Positions 44,167-57,800 of a DNA stretch of 64,000 bases are shown piece after piece. Numbering within the stretch: position 1 is the first letter of the stretch; the number at the start of each line of letters is the position of its first letter. A model generated the notes under the pieces. The model was not told the origin of the DNA. It was given only the letters and a program-made list of their open reading frames with translations, and ran no database searches. Position numbers and translations under genes: made by a program. Source of the stretch: Deuterostichococcus epilithicus (Eukaryota > Chlorophyta > Trebouxiophyceae > Prasiolales > Stichococcaceae); assembly GCA_033439295.1 (NCBI GenBank), contig JAVTLE010000015.1:806001-870000 (forward strand). The letters are read 5' to 3'.

Positions 44167-47100
44167 ATGACTTTGCCGCCGCGGTTTCGGCGTGTGCAGC
44201 TTTTCGTTCTGTCGGTTTTGATCGTCTTGCAGGTGGCGTTCAGTGTAGACACAAATGCAAGTTGCAGTCAACCACGGACCGTCATCAGGCTGCGCAGTGG
44301 ACACCTTGATCCGTGCGATGCCCCAGCAAGGTGCGTCCGACAGCACTTGTTGACCTCGTGCGCTACCGGATCACAGCGAGATGCTTTCCTTGAGCAGCTA
44401 TGACTGCGACAAATCTAACTGATACTGTTCTGTCCCTGCTGCAGGCCGAGGCGCTCGCTGGCACAGGCGTCGACACAGGATGATCCACATATAGCCGCTG
44501 CAGACTTGCATCAGGTGCAATTGTTTCTGGTGGCCCGCACAGCAAGCGGGGTCGTCTTAAAGTGTTGAATTGTGAACATGTCATCATTTTCAACGAGGGG
44601 GAAATGCTTATGCTGGGCTGTTCCCTGGTAGCTGACAATTTCCTATCATGGGCCGTGCGCAGTTTATCATCGCCTTTGGCGAGCCGCTGTCGTCCGTCTC
44701 CCTCGCAGCCTTCGATGCCGAACTGTCCAGAATTGGAGGAAGATCCATCAGCTATCTGCCGGACAATGCGGTGCTAGCGCTGCTGCCACTGGCCGCAGTC
44801 ACCGAAGTAGATGCGCTCCCCAGTGAGCACGAGCTTTTGCTTAACGTCGCCATGTCAGTCACAACACGTCTAGCATACAAGCTGAGCGTGACACGTTTCG
44901 AAACACCTGAGTCACCCTGACGCACCCCGGCTTTGCCTGCAGGCGTGACTTGGGTCGGCGATTGGCTTCCGGCACAGCGGCAGGCGCCAGAGCTGGCAGC
45001 GCTGCGGCAGGCGGTGCACGAGCAGGGGATCGACAGCGTGCGGCGATCCCTGGAGACAGCGACTGCAAATGCGGACCTGCGGGCGCAGTCGCCGGCGCAG
45101 GAGATGCCGCCAGCTGCCTGGCACGCAGTGGACCTGGACTATGCCGCTGACGCCTTTGGAGTGAGAAGCGCGCGTGTGGCACTGGACGTCATGCTAGTGC
45201 ACCAGCTGCTGCCGCTGGCGGCAGGTCTGTCGGAGGCGGGCAAGGCCAGCGCCCAGGCGCGCATTCTGCAACTGGTGGCCGGCGGCAGCAGCCCTGGCGA
45301 TGCCGGTTATGGCGCAGACGCTGCGGAGCTGGTGCACATCGTGCACACCATTCAGGTCTACTGCACTCGACTGAATTTCGCAGGCTATCTTCTTGTGGCC
45401 ATGTCCGCAATCTATCAGGGCTGCTTGCTTTCGCTTTTGCATGAGCGAACTACAGACTGCAGACACACAGCTGTCGTCCAAACTTTCCAGGGTGGCCTGG
45501 CGGCGGTCTGCGGCGGCGAAAGCTGCCCCATCACGCAGATCGCCGAGACGCTGCTGATCGTCAAGGTGCCACTGCGGCACCTGGACGCCGTTGCCTCGCT
45601 GCTGGCGGCGCAGCCGGACGTCCACTGGCTGACGCTGCACTCCTCGCCGCGTGCGGCAAACTATTATGGCACCGCCATCTCGCAGTGCGGCACCTCGGAG
45701 ACCACCTACGACGTGGGCAACCTGGCCAATGGCGTGTATGCCTACAATGGCGAGGGCAAGCACCCGCTGTGGGACGCGGGCCTGAGGGTGAGCACACCAG
45801 GTCACTACAGGTCGCTCCAGAAGTGAGCTTAATCGGCGCAGCTAAGTCGTCTGCAGGTATCATGATATGTGATGCCATGGATGCTGCTGACTTTTGATGT
45901 TGCCACTGGTGTAGTGAAATGTTTGGTGATGTCTGGACAGGGCGCCGGGCAGATTTTGGGGATGGGCGACACCGGCATTGACCTGGACAGCTGCTTCTTT
46001 CGGGACGCCAACCTGCCGGACACCAGCGCTGGCAACTGGCCGCTCGACTCTTCGAGCCGGAAGCTGTTCAACAGCACGGAGCATCGCAAGGTTGCAATGT
46101 ACCGGGTGCTGCAGGACACCGTCGATGGCAACGGCCACGGCACCCACTGCGCCGGCAGCGCCGCCGGCTCGTTCCAGAACGGTGGGCGAGTTTGCAGCTG
46201 CTTCAAATTTGTGGATGACTTTTTGCACATTGGCAGAGTGTAATCATCATCTATCATGCGAGTCGTGGAGATCTGTCGACGGGAATCAAACCGCCGTGCT
46301 TTCGCCTGGCGGGAAACAACATGTCATGGAACCTCGGTGTGCAGGCGTGCTGTCGTGGTGGGTGGGCATGGCACCAGAGGCGAAGCTAGCATTCTCGGAC
46401 ATCGGGGCTGGGAGCACGGGAAGTTTGGGTGGCGTGCCCTACAACCTGACCACCGGCTACTACCCTTGGCCATACGTCAGGTCAGGACCTGTTCGGCCAC
46501 CGCAATGACAGCAAATGGTTCAGCGAGTGACGAAAGACTTCTTGCGGAAGACGATTCCACCTGCTGACTGCTTCTTGTGTTCCGCATGACGTACCTCAAA
46601 CAGCGGTCCCATGCTCATGGGCTTGCAGGGGCGCAAGGGTGCATTCGGATTCATGGACAACGGCCGCCTCGGTTTATGACACCAACTCCCAGAGCGTGGA
46701 CCTTTTCTCCTGGCTGTTCCAGGACTTCCTTCCAGTCTTTGCTGCCGGCAATTTTGGAGCGCGGTTGGTTGACGGCACCATTTGCTCCCCATCGACAGCC
46801 AAAAACTGCATCTCTGTCGGTGCGGTTTTGTTAGCTTCTTTTGATAGCGGCGGCGCTTCTGCGGCCCAAGCAATGTGCGACAGCAAGCCTGCAGTACTTG
46901 GCATGATGCGCGGCCTGCAAGCTGTAATGCTGTAAACTGTTCCCTGCCGCTGCTGCGGCATGTGATGATGTGAGGCAATGCTTGGAGGCCATGCGACTGA
47001 AGCTGCCCCCTCACCTGCAGGTGCTGGGCTGACATCGCTATACACAGACAGCAGCTCATTCCCTATTTACCAGCCACTGCTCAACATCAACAGCGTCGTC

Positions 47101-50100
47101 TTCACGATCACTGTCACTGGCGGTCTCAAGGTGCTGCTGGTCAGAACCACGCAAAGACGCACCACCAACAGCATCATCAGCATCCAGGCCAAAATGCTAC
47201 TCCAAGACTTTGTCTGCCGCATCTGCTACCTCTCCAGGGCATGCCACCGCTCTGTGAACAGTACAGGGCATATGCCCTTGTCCTGATAATCTCTGCTCAC
47301 GCTGTAGGTCGGATATGGAAGACCACCTAAGGACTAGCTGAAGTTTGAAGATCCGAGTCCTATCAGCAACCTCTCTGCTGCTCGCTGCTTGCACAGGGCA
47401 GCGGCGCAGACGGCAGGTCATGCACCGTCATGCTCGCCAACTTTGGGCCGTCGCTCTCCCGCCTCGTCTCCTCGACGGCGTCGGCGCCGCTGACGCTGGT
47501 GGCCGTCGACCCGCTGGACGGCTGCACGCCATTCAACCGGCCGTCCTTGTACAGAAACAACGCAGTGCTCGTCCAGCGAGGCAACTGCTCCTTCGAGGCG
47601 AAGGTGTGCCTTCGTTGAGCTTGCAAAAGTAGCTGGAGCTTGCAGCTTAAACCCTGAAGTCATGATGTCTGGGCACGACCTGAAGCAAACAGGGTCAGTT
47701 CGCTGTGTAACAGCGGCCGTCTATCCCTCCAACTTGACGCGTGCGTTGCTCGCATTGGAGACAGTCGCGTGCGGTTGCCGCAGTGCCGCTGTGCGCACCT
47801 CTCGCAGGTGGTGAGCGCCATGGCCGCCGGCGCGGCCGCCGTCCTGATCAGCAACAGCGACAACACCGGCTTCATGCGCATGAAGCCCGACGACCCGACG
47901 CCCGGCTTCGACCCGCCGTCCATCACCATCCCCGCTGCTTCCATGCCCCGCAACTCCGCCACGCCGCTGCTCGCGGCGCTCGCCAGCGGCCAGGTGCGGC
48001 ATGTACCACAATGCTGCCTCGGCCCCTGCTGCGACCGCGCATCCAGGCACAGGGCTGTATTACGACTGCACACGCATGTCAAAGCTGTGTGTCCAGCCGG
48101 AAATCGAGTGCTGTCCTCTCGGCATAGACGAAACGACTCGTGCATGATGATGGGACATTCGAGCATGGCCGCCGCAGGTGCTCAAGCTCGTGGTCACGGC
48201 GGCGGTGCTGCCTACAGAACGCTTTGAGAGCCTGGCGTACTTCACCAGCATTGGGCCCACGCTCGACGGCCGCATCAAGCCGGACATCGTGGCGCCTGGC
48301 ACCACCATCTCTGCACACCCGTGAGCCCACCGCACCAGCCTGCATGTCAGCCTCTGGTGCAGCTGGGACGGCCTCCTTTGGTGNCAGTGCAACGCCGCCT
48401 AGCCGGGGGAGGGCAAGCCCTTGCTGCAAATTCCCAGCAGCTACTCCTTCCAATCCACCCGTCCGGACCAGCCGCCTGTGCATGCCATGCACCAGCTGCG
48501 CAGCGGAGGGCCTGCTGATATGGGCTCAATGATCTCAACTGCAGCTGAAACCATATGTGCTGGTGTGCAGGGGCACCGGCGCGGTGGGGCAGGCCAGCTG
48601 CCAGGTGGGCATCGACATGGGCACCTCCATGGCAACGCCCATCGTCGCCGGCGCCGCGGTGGTGGTGCGGCAGTACTTCCAGCAGGGCTGGTATCCCTCC
48701 GGCGCCGCAGTGCCCGGCAGCGGCTTCAATCCCTCCGCGTCGCTCATCAAGGCCATCATGCTGGGTGGGCGACCTGCTACGAGTGTCTGCTGCGAATGGC
48801 TCCTCGTGTTTCTCGATACTCGACGCCACCCCTCGTCATTGCGCCAGGAGCTCGTGACCCAGTGTAGGGGTACCCATCATGCATGTAGGCCACCAAGTAC
48901 ACTCTTGATGCTGCCGTGGTTTCAACCGCTCCTGCCTCCCAGCAGCATTTCAGACCGGCCCAGCCAGGTCATTGTCACGACCAGGCATGTGTCGTTGCTG
49001 CAGGCGGGGCTGCATCGATGCAGGGAGTGACTCCTAGTGACAATGCGCTGTATGATGGGGTGCCGCTTGAGCCAGCGCCGTCCGTCCGACAAGTGGGTGT
49101 CAAAGTCCAGCAACACGCAAAATATGCAGGCGTGGTGTCCGTACTCATGTGACCTGCAAGGAAGAGAGCATTGCCACATCTGCCATGCATGCCGCCAAAC
49201 ATGCAGATCTAAATGGAAGGTTGTGCTTCATGCCACAGGGCTTCGGCAGACTGCAGCTGGACAATTCGCTGCCACTTGCCGGCTCGTCCAATGGCCTGAG
49301 CCTGCAGGTTGGCAAATGACTCGTGTGCCACAGCTTGATGCACGCAGCATTGAATATTTCCACACCAGATGCGGCCGTCCCATCTTGTACCCTGTCAAAG
49401 CACGAGCCTGCTGCAGAGAGGGGCGTCAATTCACTGAGTGTTGTTTGCACAGGTCATCGACCAGGCGCCATTCACGGCGCCGGGCCAGACACACAAGTAC
49501 TGTCTGCAGTCGACCGGCGGCCCGATTGCAATCACGCTCGTCTGGGCGGACTACCCCTGCAGGTGACAGAAAGTCGCCAAGTGCGGCGCACCAGCTCCAC
49601 TGCCACACGCATGCAGTCGGAGTCCCAGCCTGTAATCTCCGCCCCGCGACCTCAGCCCCACCACAATTTCAAGCCTCTGCAGGTGCTTTGCAGGCGAGCG
49701 TGCCACGCTGGCATTGGCATGCGTCTAGAAGCCTACAGGAAGAATGTTACGGGCGACCTGCAGCTTTTCCAGCACTGCCAATGCTGAAGCTTCCTGCCCT
49801 CTGGTGCAGCCCCTCGGCGGCGACGTGCCTGGTGAACAACCTGGACCTGGTGGTCCAAGCCAGCGGCCTGGCAGGGTACACGTTGTACGGTAACGGACAA
49901 CCCGATGCCGTCAACAATGTCGAGCGGGTGGGTCGGCTCCTGCTCCCCATTTGAGCTGGATTCTTGCGTCGGTGCCGCCTGACCCGCTGATGCGCTGCTA
50001 CTTGCTGCATCGCTGGGGGTGCAGCAGGAAATTGCAGCACACCCGGCGCACCCACGGTGCTCCCGCAGCCGCCACCCCAATCTCAGCTGCGGGTTTTGCC

Positions 50101-53100
50101 GCTGCTCATCGGCGCAGCAAAGCTGAGAAGCAGCGTGGATGTGCTGGCCTCCAGGTGACCATCGACGACCTGGACCCGGGCATCGTGGTCATCAGCGTGG
50201 CCGCGGCAGTGCTGCCGCTGGCGCAGACGTACTCCCTGACGGTGCAGGGCGCCTTTTCCGGCCAGCTGGCCAGCGCCTACAACCCGGCCTGGGACCAGTC
50301 CGCTTCGACGGTGGGAAGCAACAATGCAACCTCGCCGCAGCACACTTTGTGCTAAGCAGTGGGACGTCTTGGTGCGATGGAGCCTTGCACCATGCCGGAT
50401 GGGATTCCAAGATGTTGCTCGAGGCCCCATGGCTGTGTTTGTACCCGGCGGCTGTGTAGACCAGATTCTGGATTTGCCGGTAGTCAGCAGCTGCTGCTTC
50501 CGGGCAAGCGCACTTGCCGTCCTGCATCACTACAACCTTGCAAGTTGCGACCTCTAGCAGCGCCTGACACTTGGCTGCCCATAATGTGCAGCTGTGCGCA
50601 GAGCCCACCTTCAACCTCACCGGGCCATCCGGCACGATCGGCACCCGCGTGGGCGCCTTCAATTTCGTCGCAAATGGCGGTGTGTTCTTGGGGACCTTCT
50701 GTGGTGTGCTGGACACGGCCCCACTGCCATAAAGCCACACTGAAACGAGGTTGCCATGTGTGCCTTTGTCACCGAAATCATTGTCGAAGCACGCGTTGGT
50801 GTCGATCTGTGTCAAAGGCGCCTTTGGCTGCCGCAGTCACCCCCAGCGGCGCCCAGTGCCGGCTGGCGACAGTAGCGGCCGCCATCGCCCCGGGGCCGCT
50901 GCACAGCTGGATCGCCTGCACCTCGCCACGCGCCTACACCGCCCTGCCCGACGCCTCCTATGTCTTCAGCGTCCGCGCCACAGGTGAGGTGCATGGCTGG
51001 CAGCTTGCCTCACATCCCAGGAGCCTGCTGGCGCGCCCAGCGCCTCCCTTTTAGGAAGCAGCAGAGGACCCGACAGGAATCGCCAGACTGGGTGTAATCT
51101 GGGCCCCCACTGTAGCAGGAGCCGCAGCAGGCCACATAGCTAGTGTGTTGCGACACATCAGGGAATGCAGCTCAGAGGCAATGCGGCTTGCGCCTGCAGG
51201 CTTTGCGTTGCAGACGTCGCAGCTGTTTGCCGTCGACGTCACGCCGCCCAAGATCACGGTGACCTCCTTCACCGCGACCGCGCGGCGCGCCGCGACAGTC
51301 TTCACTGGTGTGGACGCCTCCTCCGTGGCCTTCCGCTGCAAGCTGGACCGCACGCCGACGACCGCCAACACGGCGGCGGTGCCGCTGGCGCCCACAGACC
51401 CGCCGGCGGCTCTGAGCCAGTTCCAGCCGTGCGCAAGCCCTGTGGTGAGCTTTGACACGGAGCACTATGTAAGAAGATCATGTTCATGGGTGTGTTCCTG
51501 CGCCAAGCGGTGTGCCCCTGCATGCTCTCGGGCCTCCAGCGACCGCCGGCTGTCGCCGGCCGTCGGGAAAAGGCACTGCAAGGCGGCGCTGGTACGTCTG
51601 CCATATTTGGTGCCCTGGTCATGGCTGCCAAACTACGTCTGCAACCCTGACAAGCGAGCATTCCGTGATCCCGATAACCGTCCAGGCCCTCGTGCTGTGA
51701 CATTTGTCAATTCACCTGTAATTCGAACATGCGAGCATCGCCATGTGCATCAGGTGCACGCCTCGCTGCCGGACGGCAGCTACACGTTGACGATTCAAGC
51801 CGTGGACGGCGGCGGCAACACCAACGGCGCGCCGGTGACCCGCTCTTGGACGGTCAGCATGGCGTCCTACGCCCAGATCACGAGCGTCGACGCGAGCGCC
51901 GGCCGCATCGCCTTCGCGGCCTTCCGGACGGCGGCCGGCGGCGGTGCAGCCCCAAGCCTGCAGTGCCGCGTCCAGCAGCAGAGCGATGCGAGCAGCGCCA
52001 GCGTGGATGCCACGACAGGCTACTCCGCCTGCACCAGCCCCCAGGCAAGGCCCTCCTCTGCGCAGTCTTGTGCAGTGCAGCTCCATGTGCCTCCAATGCT
52101 TTGCAAACGCGACCCTATGCAGCTCAGCTGCGTTTCTTCAGTCGAGCAGTGGCTGGCCTCTGGCCTGCTGGCTGGCCGCTGAGCCTGGGGGCTGAGGCCT
52201 CACGAGCCTCCTCTGACGCGGCACACGCTGTGCAACCCTTGATTGATTGGGCTGATTGGGCTGAAGTGGCAAGGGTGCTTCGTACATGCAGACATTCACG
52301 ACCCTGGCGGACGGCGTGTATGTCTTTTCGACGCGCACCGCCGGCGCCGCCGCCGGCTTCCAGGCGTCGGTGCAGTTCACAGTCGGCGCCGCGGCGCCGG
52401 GCGTGGCGCTGGTGTCGGCGCCGTCCGCCGTGCTGCGGGTGCGGACGGCGCAATTCGCCTTCGTTGGCACCGGCGACGTGGGATTCCAGTGTAGCCTGGC
52501 GCGCGACGGGCGGCCCATCGACTACAGCGCATGCACCAGTCCCCAGTGCGCCAGATACAGTACTCCGCAAAGCAGTCATGCAGAAACTCCTGATGATATA
52601 CTACGAGTGACTTTAGTGTTTAAAACATATTACACTAGATGCATTTGATAAACTGTGTGTGCATTCTCACTTCTGGATACGCATGGTCTCGGTGCGTCGA
52701 AGCTGGCCAGGTTCTGGCATTTAGCGAGGGAATAGCCTGCTGATCTGCGACAGTCAAGGTAGCATCACTCGCACCCATGCATATGAAGTCGAGTTCAGGT
52801 CTGCGAGCTGAATGTCTGCCTGCTGCCGCTGCTTGTGTCACAGGCAGGCTGTGACACGCTGTCTTGCCGCACTGGTGTCTCACTCCTGACATGCGCACCG
52901 CACGCAGGTCGTACACAGGTCTGGCGGACGGCCGCTACATTTTCGTGCTGCTGGGCAGCAGCAGCGCTGGCGTGGCGGGGGTGCCTGCGCGCGCCACCTT
53001 TCTCGTGGACACCACACCGCCGGAATATGACATCAGCTTCTACTCGCAGTGCGTAGTCCTCTTGACATTGATGGTGCCTCGACTTGATGGTGCCTTGTCA

Positions 53101-54222
53101 GGGATGCGGCACTGCCATGGCTGCGGGGACAAGGTGAGGGACTGCATCCATGGCCTGTGGGACAAGGGCTTCGGAATGTCGGGCAGAGGGCAAGGCGCTG
53201 CTCAGCTTCACAAGCCGCCCCATTGTGTCGAGCCACAGCTGCAGCCGCCCGTGAAAGTGTGCCGTCGTGCATGCCGACCGACGAGTGCTGCGCCACTCGA
53301 CAATGGGCTGGTGCCCTGTCGAGCCTGAATCAGCCGGTATGCTACCATGTCGAAGCGACTGTCGCTCTGATGGGGCTCTGCAGGGATGATGCAGCGCCGG
53401 CATCAATCAGCGGACCGCCGGGTCAGCGGCAGGTCGCCATAGCCACCAACACCTTCACAATCTTTTTCACTGCGAGCGATGGCGCTGACGGCGCCGGCAT
53501 CGACCAGTGAGCCATTCTTCTGCTTCAACTCTGTCAACTGGCCTAAACGTCTGCAACGTCTGTGCTGCGCACCAGACAAGCAGCATCACATGGCCTGTAC
53601 AGCACCACAAGAGTGTATCCCCACCCGCCCGGCAGCGGCTGTTGCGGAGCCTGCAGAGTCTTGAAGCTTGCGATGGTCAGCATCAATGCACTGGAAGTGT
53701 TCAGCACGTCCCTGTGGTTGCAGCGTGCTCGGGCGGCTGGCGCCGATGTCGTCAGTCTCGACCCGCAGCTTCCAGATTGGCGGTTGGCACACCGAGGTTC
53801 TGAGCGTGAGACAGGGCCTCGCAGCATGGCTCAGGGCAGCAGGCAAGGCAGCGATGCGGAGGTCGCCCTTTGCATCGGCGGCGGCACAGGCGGCGGCAAC
53901 GGCCAGCGCCTCCACAGCGTTTCACGCCATAGTGTCGCCGCTGGATGTCACCCTCGCTGACGGCACCTACACCTTTGCGCTGTATGCCGTCGACCTGGCG
54001 GGAAACACCGGCAGCACGGGGGAGTTCAGGATCACTGTCGGCTCCGGCGTCTTTGCGCCGCAGACGCCCAGTCCGCCTCTGGACCCTGGGTCAGGCGACG
54101 ATGCACCGGCGCCAGAATCGTCGGCGGCGGCGCGCCGCAGCAGCAGCCAGGGCGGCGGTGCGATTCTGGTAGGGCTGCTGTGCTGTGCAGTGACAGCGGT
54201 GACGTGGACTTGGGCAGTGTAA
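44167..54222 (+). CDS. Secreted/membrane-anchored subtilase (S8, KP-43-like) with PA domain and bacterial-type C-terminal repeats
   Basis: A serine endopeptidase of the secretory pathway, over 20 exons in 10 kb. The start ATG 44167 opens a signal peptide (LFVLSVLIVLQVAFS). A propeptide (FIIAFGEPLSS onward) and a helical region follow. Catalytic triad: Asp in LGMGDTGIDLD (~45960), His in GNGHGTHCAGS (~46135), oxyanion Asn in FAAGNFG (~46745), and Ser in DMGTSMATPIVAG (~48620). A PA-type insert (VLVQRGNCSFEAK ... MAAGAAAVLISN) lies between Asn and Ser. Behind the protease is a jelly-roll like KP-43 (CLVNNLDLVVQASG, YGNGQPDAVNNVE). Then about five repeats follow with CTSP and LADGxYxF motifs, and a final hydrophobic helix (ILVGLLCCAVTAVTWTW) before the stop, suggesting a membrane anchor. 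Some small exons between 46.2 and 47.3 kb and 48.8 and 49.2 kb remain unresolved. Intron 52045-52291 has a GC donor. Confidence 0.88.
50840..54035 (+). repeat. Five diverged coding repeats of a bacterial-like Ig-type module in the subtilase
   Basis: Each unit has a Cys strand (FQCSLARDG, LQCRVQQQ, FRCKLD, QCRLATV), then CTSP or CASP, then a (L/A)LxDGxYxF strand, then a VxAxDxAGNT-like turn. Examples are CTSPRAYTALPDASYVFSVR, LPDGSYTLTIQAVDGGGNT, LADGVYVFSTR, LADGRYIFVLL and LADGTYTFALYAVDLAGNT. In units 2-4 an intron falls immediately after the CTSP/CASP residues. Confidence 0.8.
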
Positions 54223-54816
54223 GCGGGCGGCCGGCAGTCGCAGGCAGGTGATTGTAGCAGGCTAGCACATGCTGGTTTTGTAGCTATGGGTTTGACGAGT
54301 AAATCTGAGTGGTGGCTTGCAGCCGGAGTGATGAGGTGGTAACGCTGAGTGTGTGAGTGATAGTGGGTTTGATACATGCCAAGGACAAGGACATATCGTA
54401 GAGGACGGGCTCATTGAGGCTCTGCCAATGAACGAAACTGCAATTATTCACTTGTCAAGATTGACAACATGCTGGGACAGGTAGGTACAGCAGTGCCATC
54501 ATCAGTACGGTATGACAATTCAGTCTTGCCCAATCAACTCGGAGTATAGCAAGAAAATTCTGTGGCACCCACACATGCCAAGGCGCAAGCAATGAACAGA
54601 ACCGTACGGGAACAAATGAGACAGCAGCATCGTCACCGAAGTCCTCCCGAAAATTCGTAGTCAGCCAGGTCTGCAAACCCTCGCCTGCCCAATTTGCTTG
54701 GGCTGACCCAACTTGCTTGGGCCCCCATCGCGAACACAATTGCACGAATACCAACAAATTCTTGCGTGACATGTATGGAGTTGTGCAGCGCTCGTCCAAA
54801 GCCCCACACAGGCGGC
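54223..54816. other. Convergent 3' spacer: subtilase and Gln-rich gene
   Basis: About 590 bases between two stop codons on opposite strands, AT-richer than the genes. A short minus-strand frame extends the Gln-rich gene's last exon in another phase but has no support. Confidence 0.5.
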
Positions 54817-57800
54817 TCAGCAGCAGCCGGAGAACGAAAGAAGGATGCCCGCGGCCGACTCCAGTGCGGCAGGCGGGTGTGCAAACTCAGGGTCGTTGAT
54901 GATATCGCCGTGCTTGGATGCCCTGCAGCAGAGCGCGTGCCATGTGAGTGGTGCTGATCACCGGCAGGCTGTGACAGAAGAAGTGGCTTCTGCGTGGGTG
55001 GGAGGAGTCGACAGCTGCACAACAGCGGAACACCAGGGCGGCTGCGATAGGATGCATCAAGGCGGGCGGCTTGATGGTTGCACGGCTGGTGGGGAGACAC
55101 ATCCTCCAGTAGCACCTTGCAAAAAAAACTGTTGTGTTCGTGTCCAGCGAGCGCGCTTCCAGGTCAAAGCGTGACAGGCACAGGAGACCCCAGCAAGTGA
55201 GGCTTCAGTGAGGGTTTGCCAAAAAAAGCTCACCTCTCGAGGCCCGCTTTGGAGCAGCCGGAGCTGATAGAGTCGGCGGCCCGCTTCTTGCCGGCAGCGC
55301 CCGCGCGTTGCCTGACGTGGTGCTTCTGCGGCGACAGCGGGCACACGGGTCAGTGCGAGGGAGGCAACAGACAGACGGCAGCAGCAGGGGCCACAGGTTA
55401 TGCCAGCGGATGCCGCCGACTGTGTAGGCCTTGAACAGTGCCGGCAAGCAAGGGATGCAGTCGGCGACAGGGTAGCCCCAGCCCCACAGGATGCTTTGCC
55501 GTGCAACCGTGCTTGCGCCCTGACCTTGGCCTTGGTGGCGGGCGGCGATGGCCGCCCAGCCGTCGGGCGCGAGGCGCCGGGCGCAGCGCTCGTGCCATTG
55601 CGGTCGGGGTCGCTGTTCTGCCCGATGTGCTCCTGCAGCCATGCACACAGCAGCCACTGAGTTGCTGGGTTTGGAGATGGGGCCCCTCGTGCATGCACAG
55701 TGTGGAGGGGGGAACTGGGAGAGGGGAACCCACAGAATCTGCAGACATGACGGCACAGGGACAGACACCGCAGGGAAGGACATGCTAGCCGACCAGGACA
55801 GCGCAGAAGATAAGGGCCCCGATGAGAAGAGAAATCGAAAGGAAGATGGTCGAAAAGTGCATCGCATGGAAAGTGCGCCACACCTCGCGGGAGGAGTGGG
55901 GTGACGAAGTCGAGCGTGCCCGCTTTCTTGGCGACGCCAGTACGTCTGACACCACGCGCTTCAGGCCCGCCGCGGAATGCACCGGCCTACCGAATCCAAC
56001 AGCAAGGTCAAACTTTAGTTGCCCATGGAGGAGCGTCAGGCAATGGCTATCCGACACTGCACGGCACGCTGCCTGCGCCACGCCGATGTGCTGTGATGAG
56101 CGGGGCCATTAATGCAGATCCGATGCGCAGCCCCCAGACAGCAAGAGTGCCACATCACGGTACTTGAGACCGGCTGCCCTGATAGCCATGATGACAGGGC
56201 CGCAGAGCAGCGCACGCACCTGGGGGCAGAAGGCTTGGGCTTGGGGTGTGCCGGCGCCGGCGACGCTAGCGGGGCGATCGACGGCGCCGTAGCGGGTCGA
56301 CCGACGCCAGCGGCCTGGCCGCCATAAAAGGCGTTGGCGCTGTCGACGCCCGACAGCAGGGCGGCGGGCCCAAACGTCGTCTGCGAGTCGCGCCACCACT
56401 TGGCGGGCTCGCCGCTGGCGCCCGCGGCCTGCTGCTGCTGCTGCTGCTGCTGCTGCGGCATGCTACCGCTCGGCTGCTGCTGGCCACCGGCAACGCCCAC
56501 TAGGCACGGCTGGTACAGCGGGCCAGAGTACAGCACGGACAGGTGCTGCTGCGAGCCCTGCGCCTGCAGCGGCGGCGGCACGAGCTGCAGCGGCGGCGCG
56601 GGCGGCAGGCTCCCGTACGCCATCTGCTGCTGCGGCGGCTGCTGAAAGTACGCCTGCTGCTGCACGCCCAGCGGCTGCTGCACGCCCATCGGCGCGCCGT
56701 AAAACGGCTGCGGCTGGCCAGCGTAGCCCTGCTGCATGAGATACGCGGGCTGTCCCGGGGCATACCCGGGCGGCGGCATGGCGCCGCCGCGGCCAAACTG
56801 CGAGCACCAGCCAGACATTGGGTCGAATGCCCCAGAGGCGCCGTAGGGCGCCATGCCGTGCGCCGCAGCCTGCGCCGAAGCCTGCTGCTGCATCACGAAG
56901 GCCTGCTGCTGCATCACGAAGATCTGCTGCTGCTGCTGCTGCTGCATGTTCAGCGCCTGCATCTGCGGCTGCTGCTGCGACTGCGAGGGCTGGGCCGACT
57001 GCTGCCGCTGCTGCGCCGGCGGCGACGACTGCTGGGCGTGCGCGGCAGCACCGGCCGCACCCTGCGCCTGCTGCAGTGCCGGCTGCCGCGCAGCCGGCGC
57101 TGCGGAGGGTGCCGCGGGCAACACCGCGGCGGCAGCGGCCAGCGCCGGCGCCTTGGACATCTCCCGAGCCAACCCCATCTGCAGTAACTCCGGCTCCTCG
57201 CAGGCCGCGACCAGCTGCTGCTGCCGCCGTGCGAGCGCGTGCAGCGAGTAGATCTGAGAGTTGAACTGCCCCTGCTGCGCCAGAAGCGTGTCGCGGACCG
57301 CCTTGTATGAGACCGGCCCCAGGCGCTGCTTCGTGGCGGATGCCGTGGGAGCGCGGCCAGCGGTGGTAGGGTGCTGGCCAGCGGGCTGCCGCTGCGCAGG
57401 GGGCGGCCGCGGAACTGGCTGCTGCTGCTGCCGCTGCGCGGCTGTGGCCTGCTGCAAGGCCGCCAGCTGCTGCTGCGGCATCGGCGGTGGGACAGGGGGC
57501 TGCCGTGCCGCTGCCGCACCGCCAGGTTCGGCNGCCGCGGCGGGGCTTGGGCGCTCGCGGCCAAGGGCCGGCGCCGCGGCCTGCGGCGACGCCTGGCTGG
57601 CGGCAGGCTGCTGGCCCACCAACGCCGACGCGCCCGCGGCCGAAGGCCTGCCACCCGCCGCAGCACTGTTGGTGACAGTGACGCTGTCGGCGGGCTGTGC
57701 AAAGGATGTGTACTTGCCCGCCGGCCGCAGCAGCCGCAGGAGGTATTCGTCCTTCTCGTCAGACTTGTGCTTGCGCGCAGGCATCTGGTTTGCGATCTGC

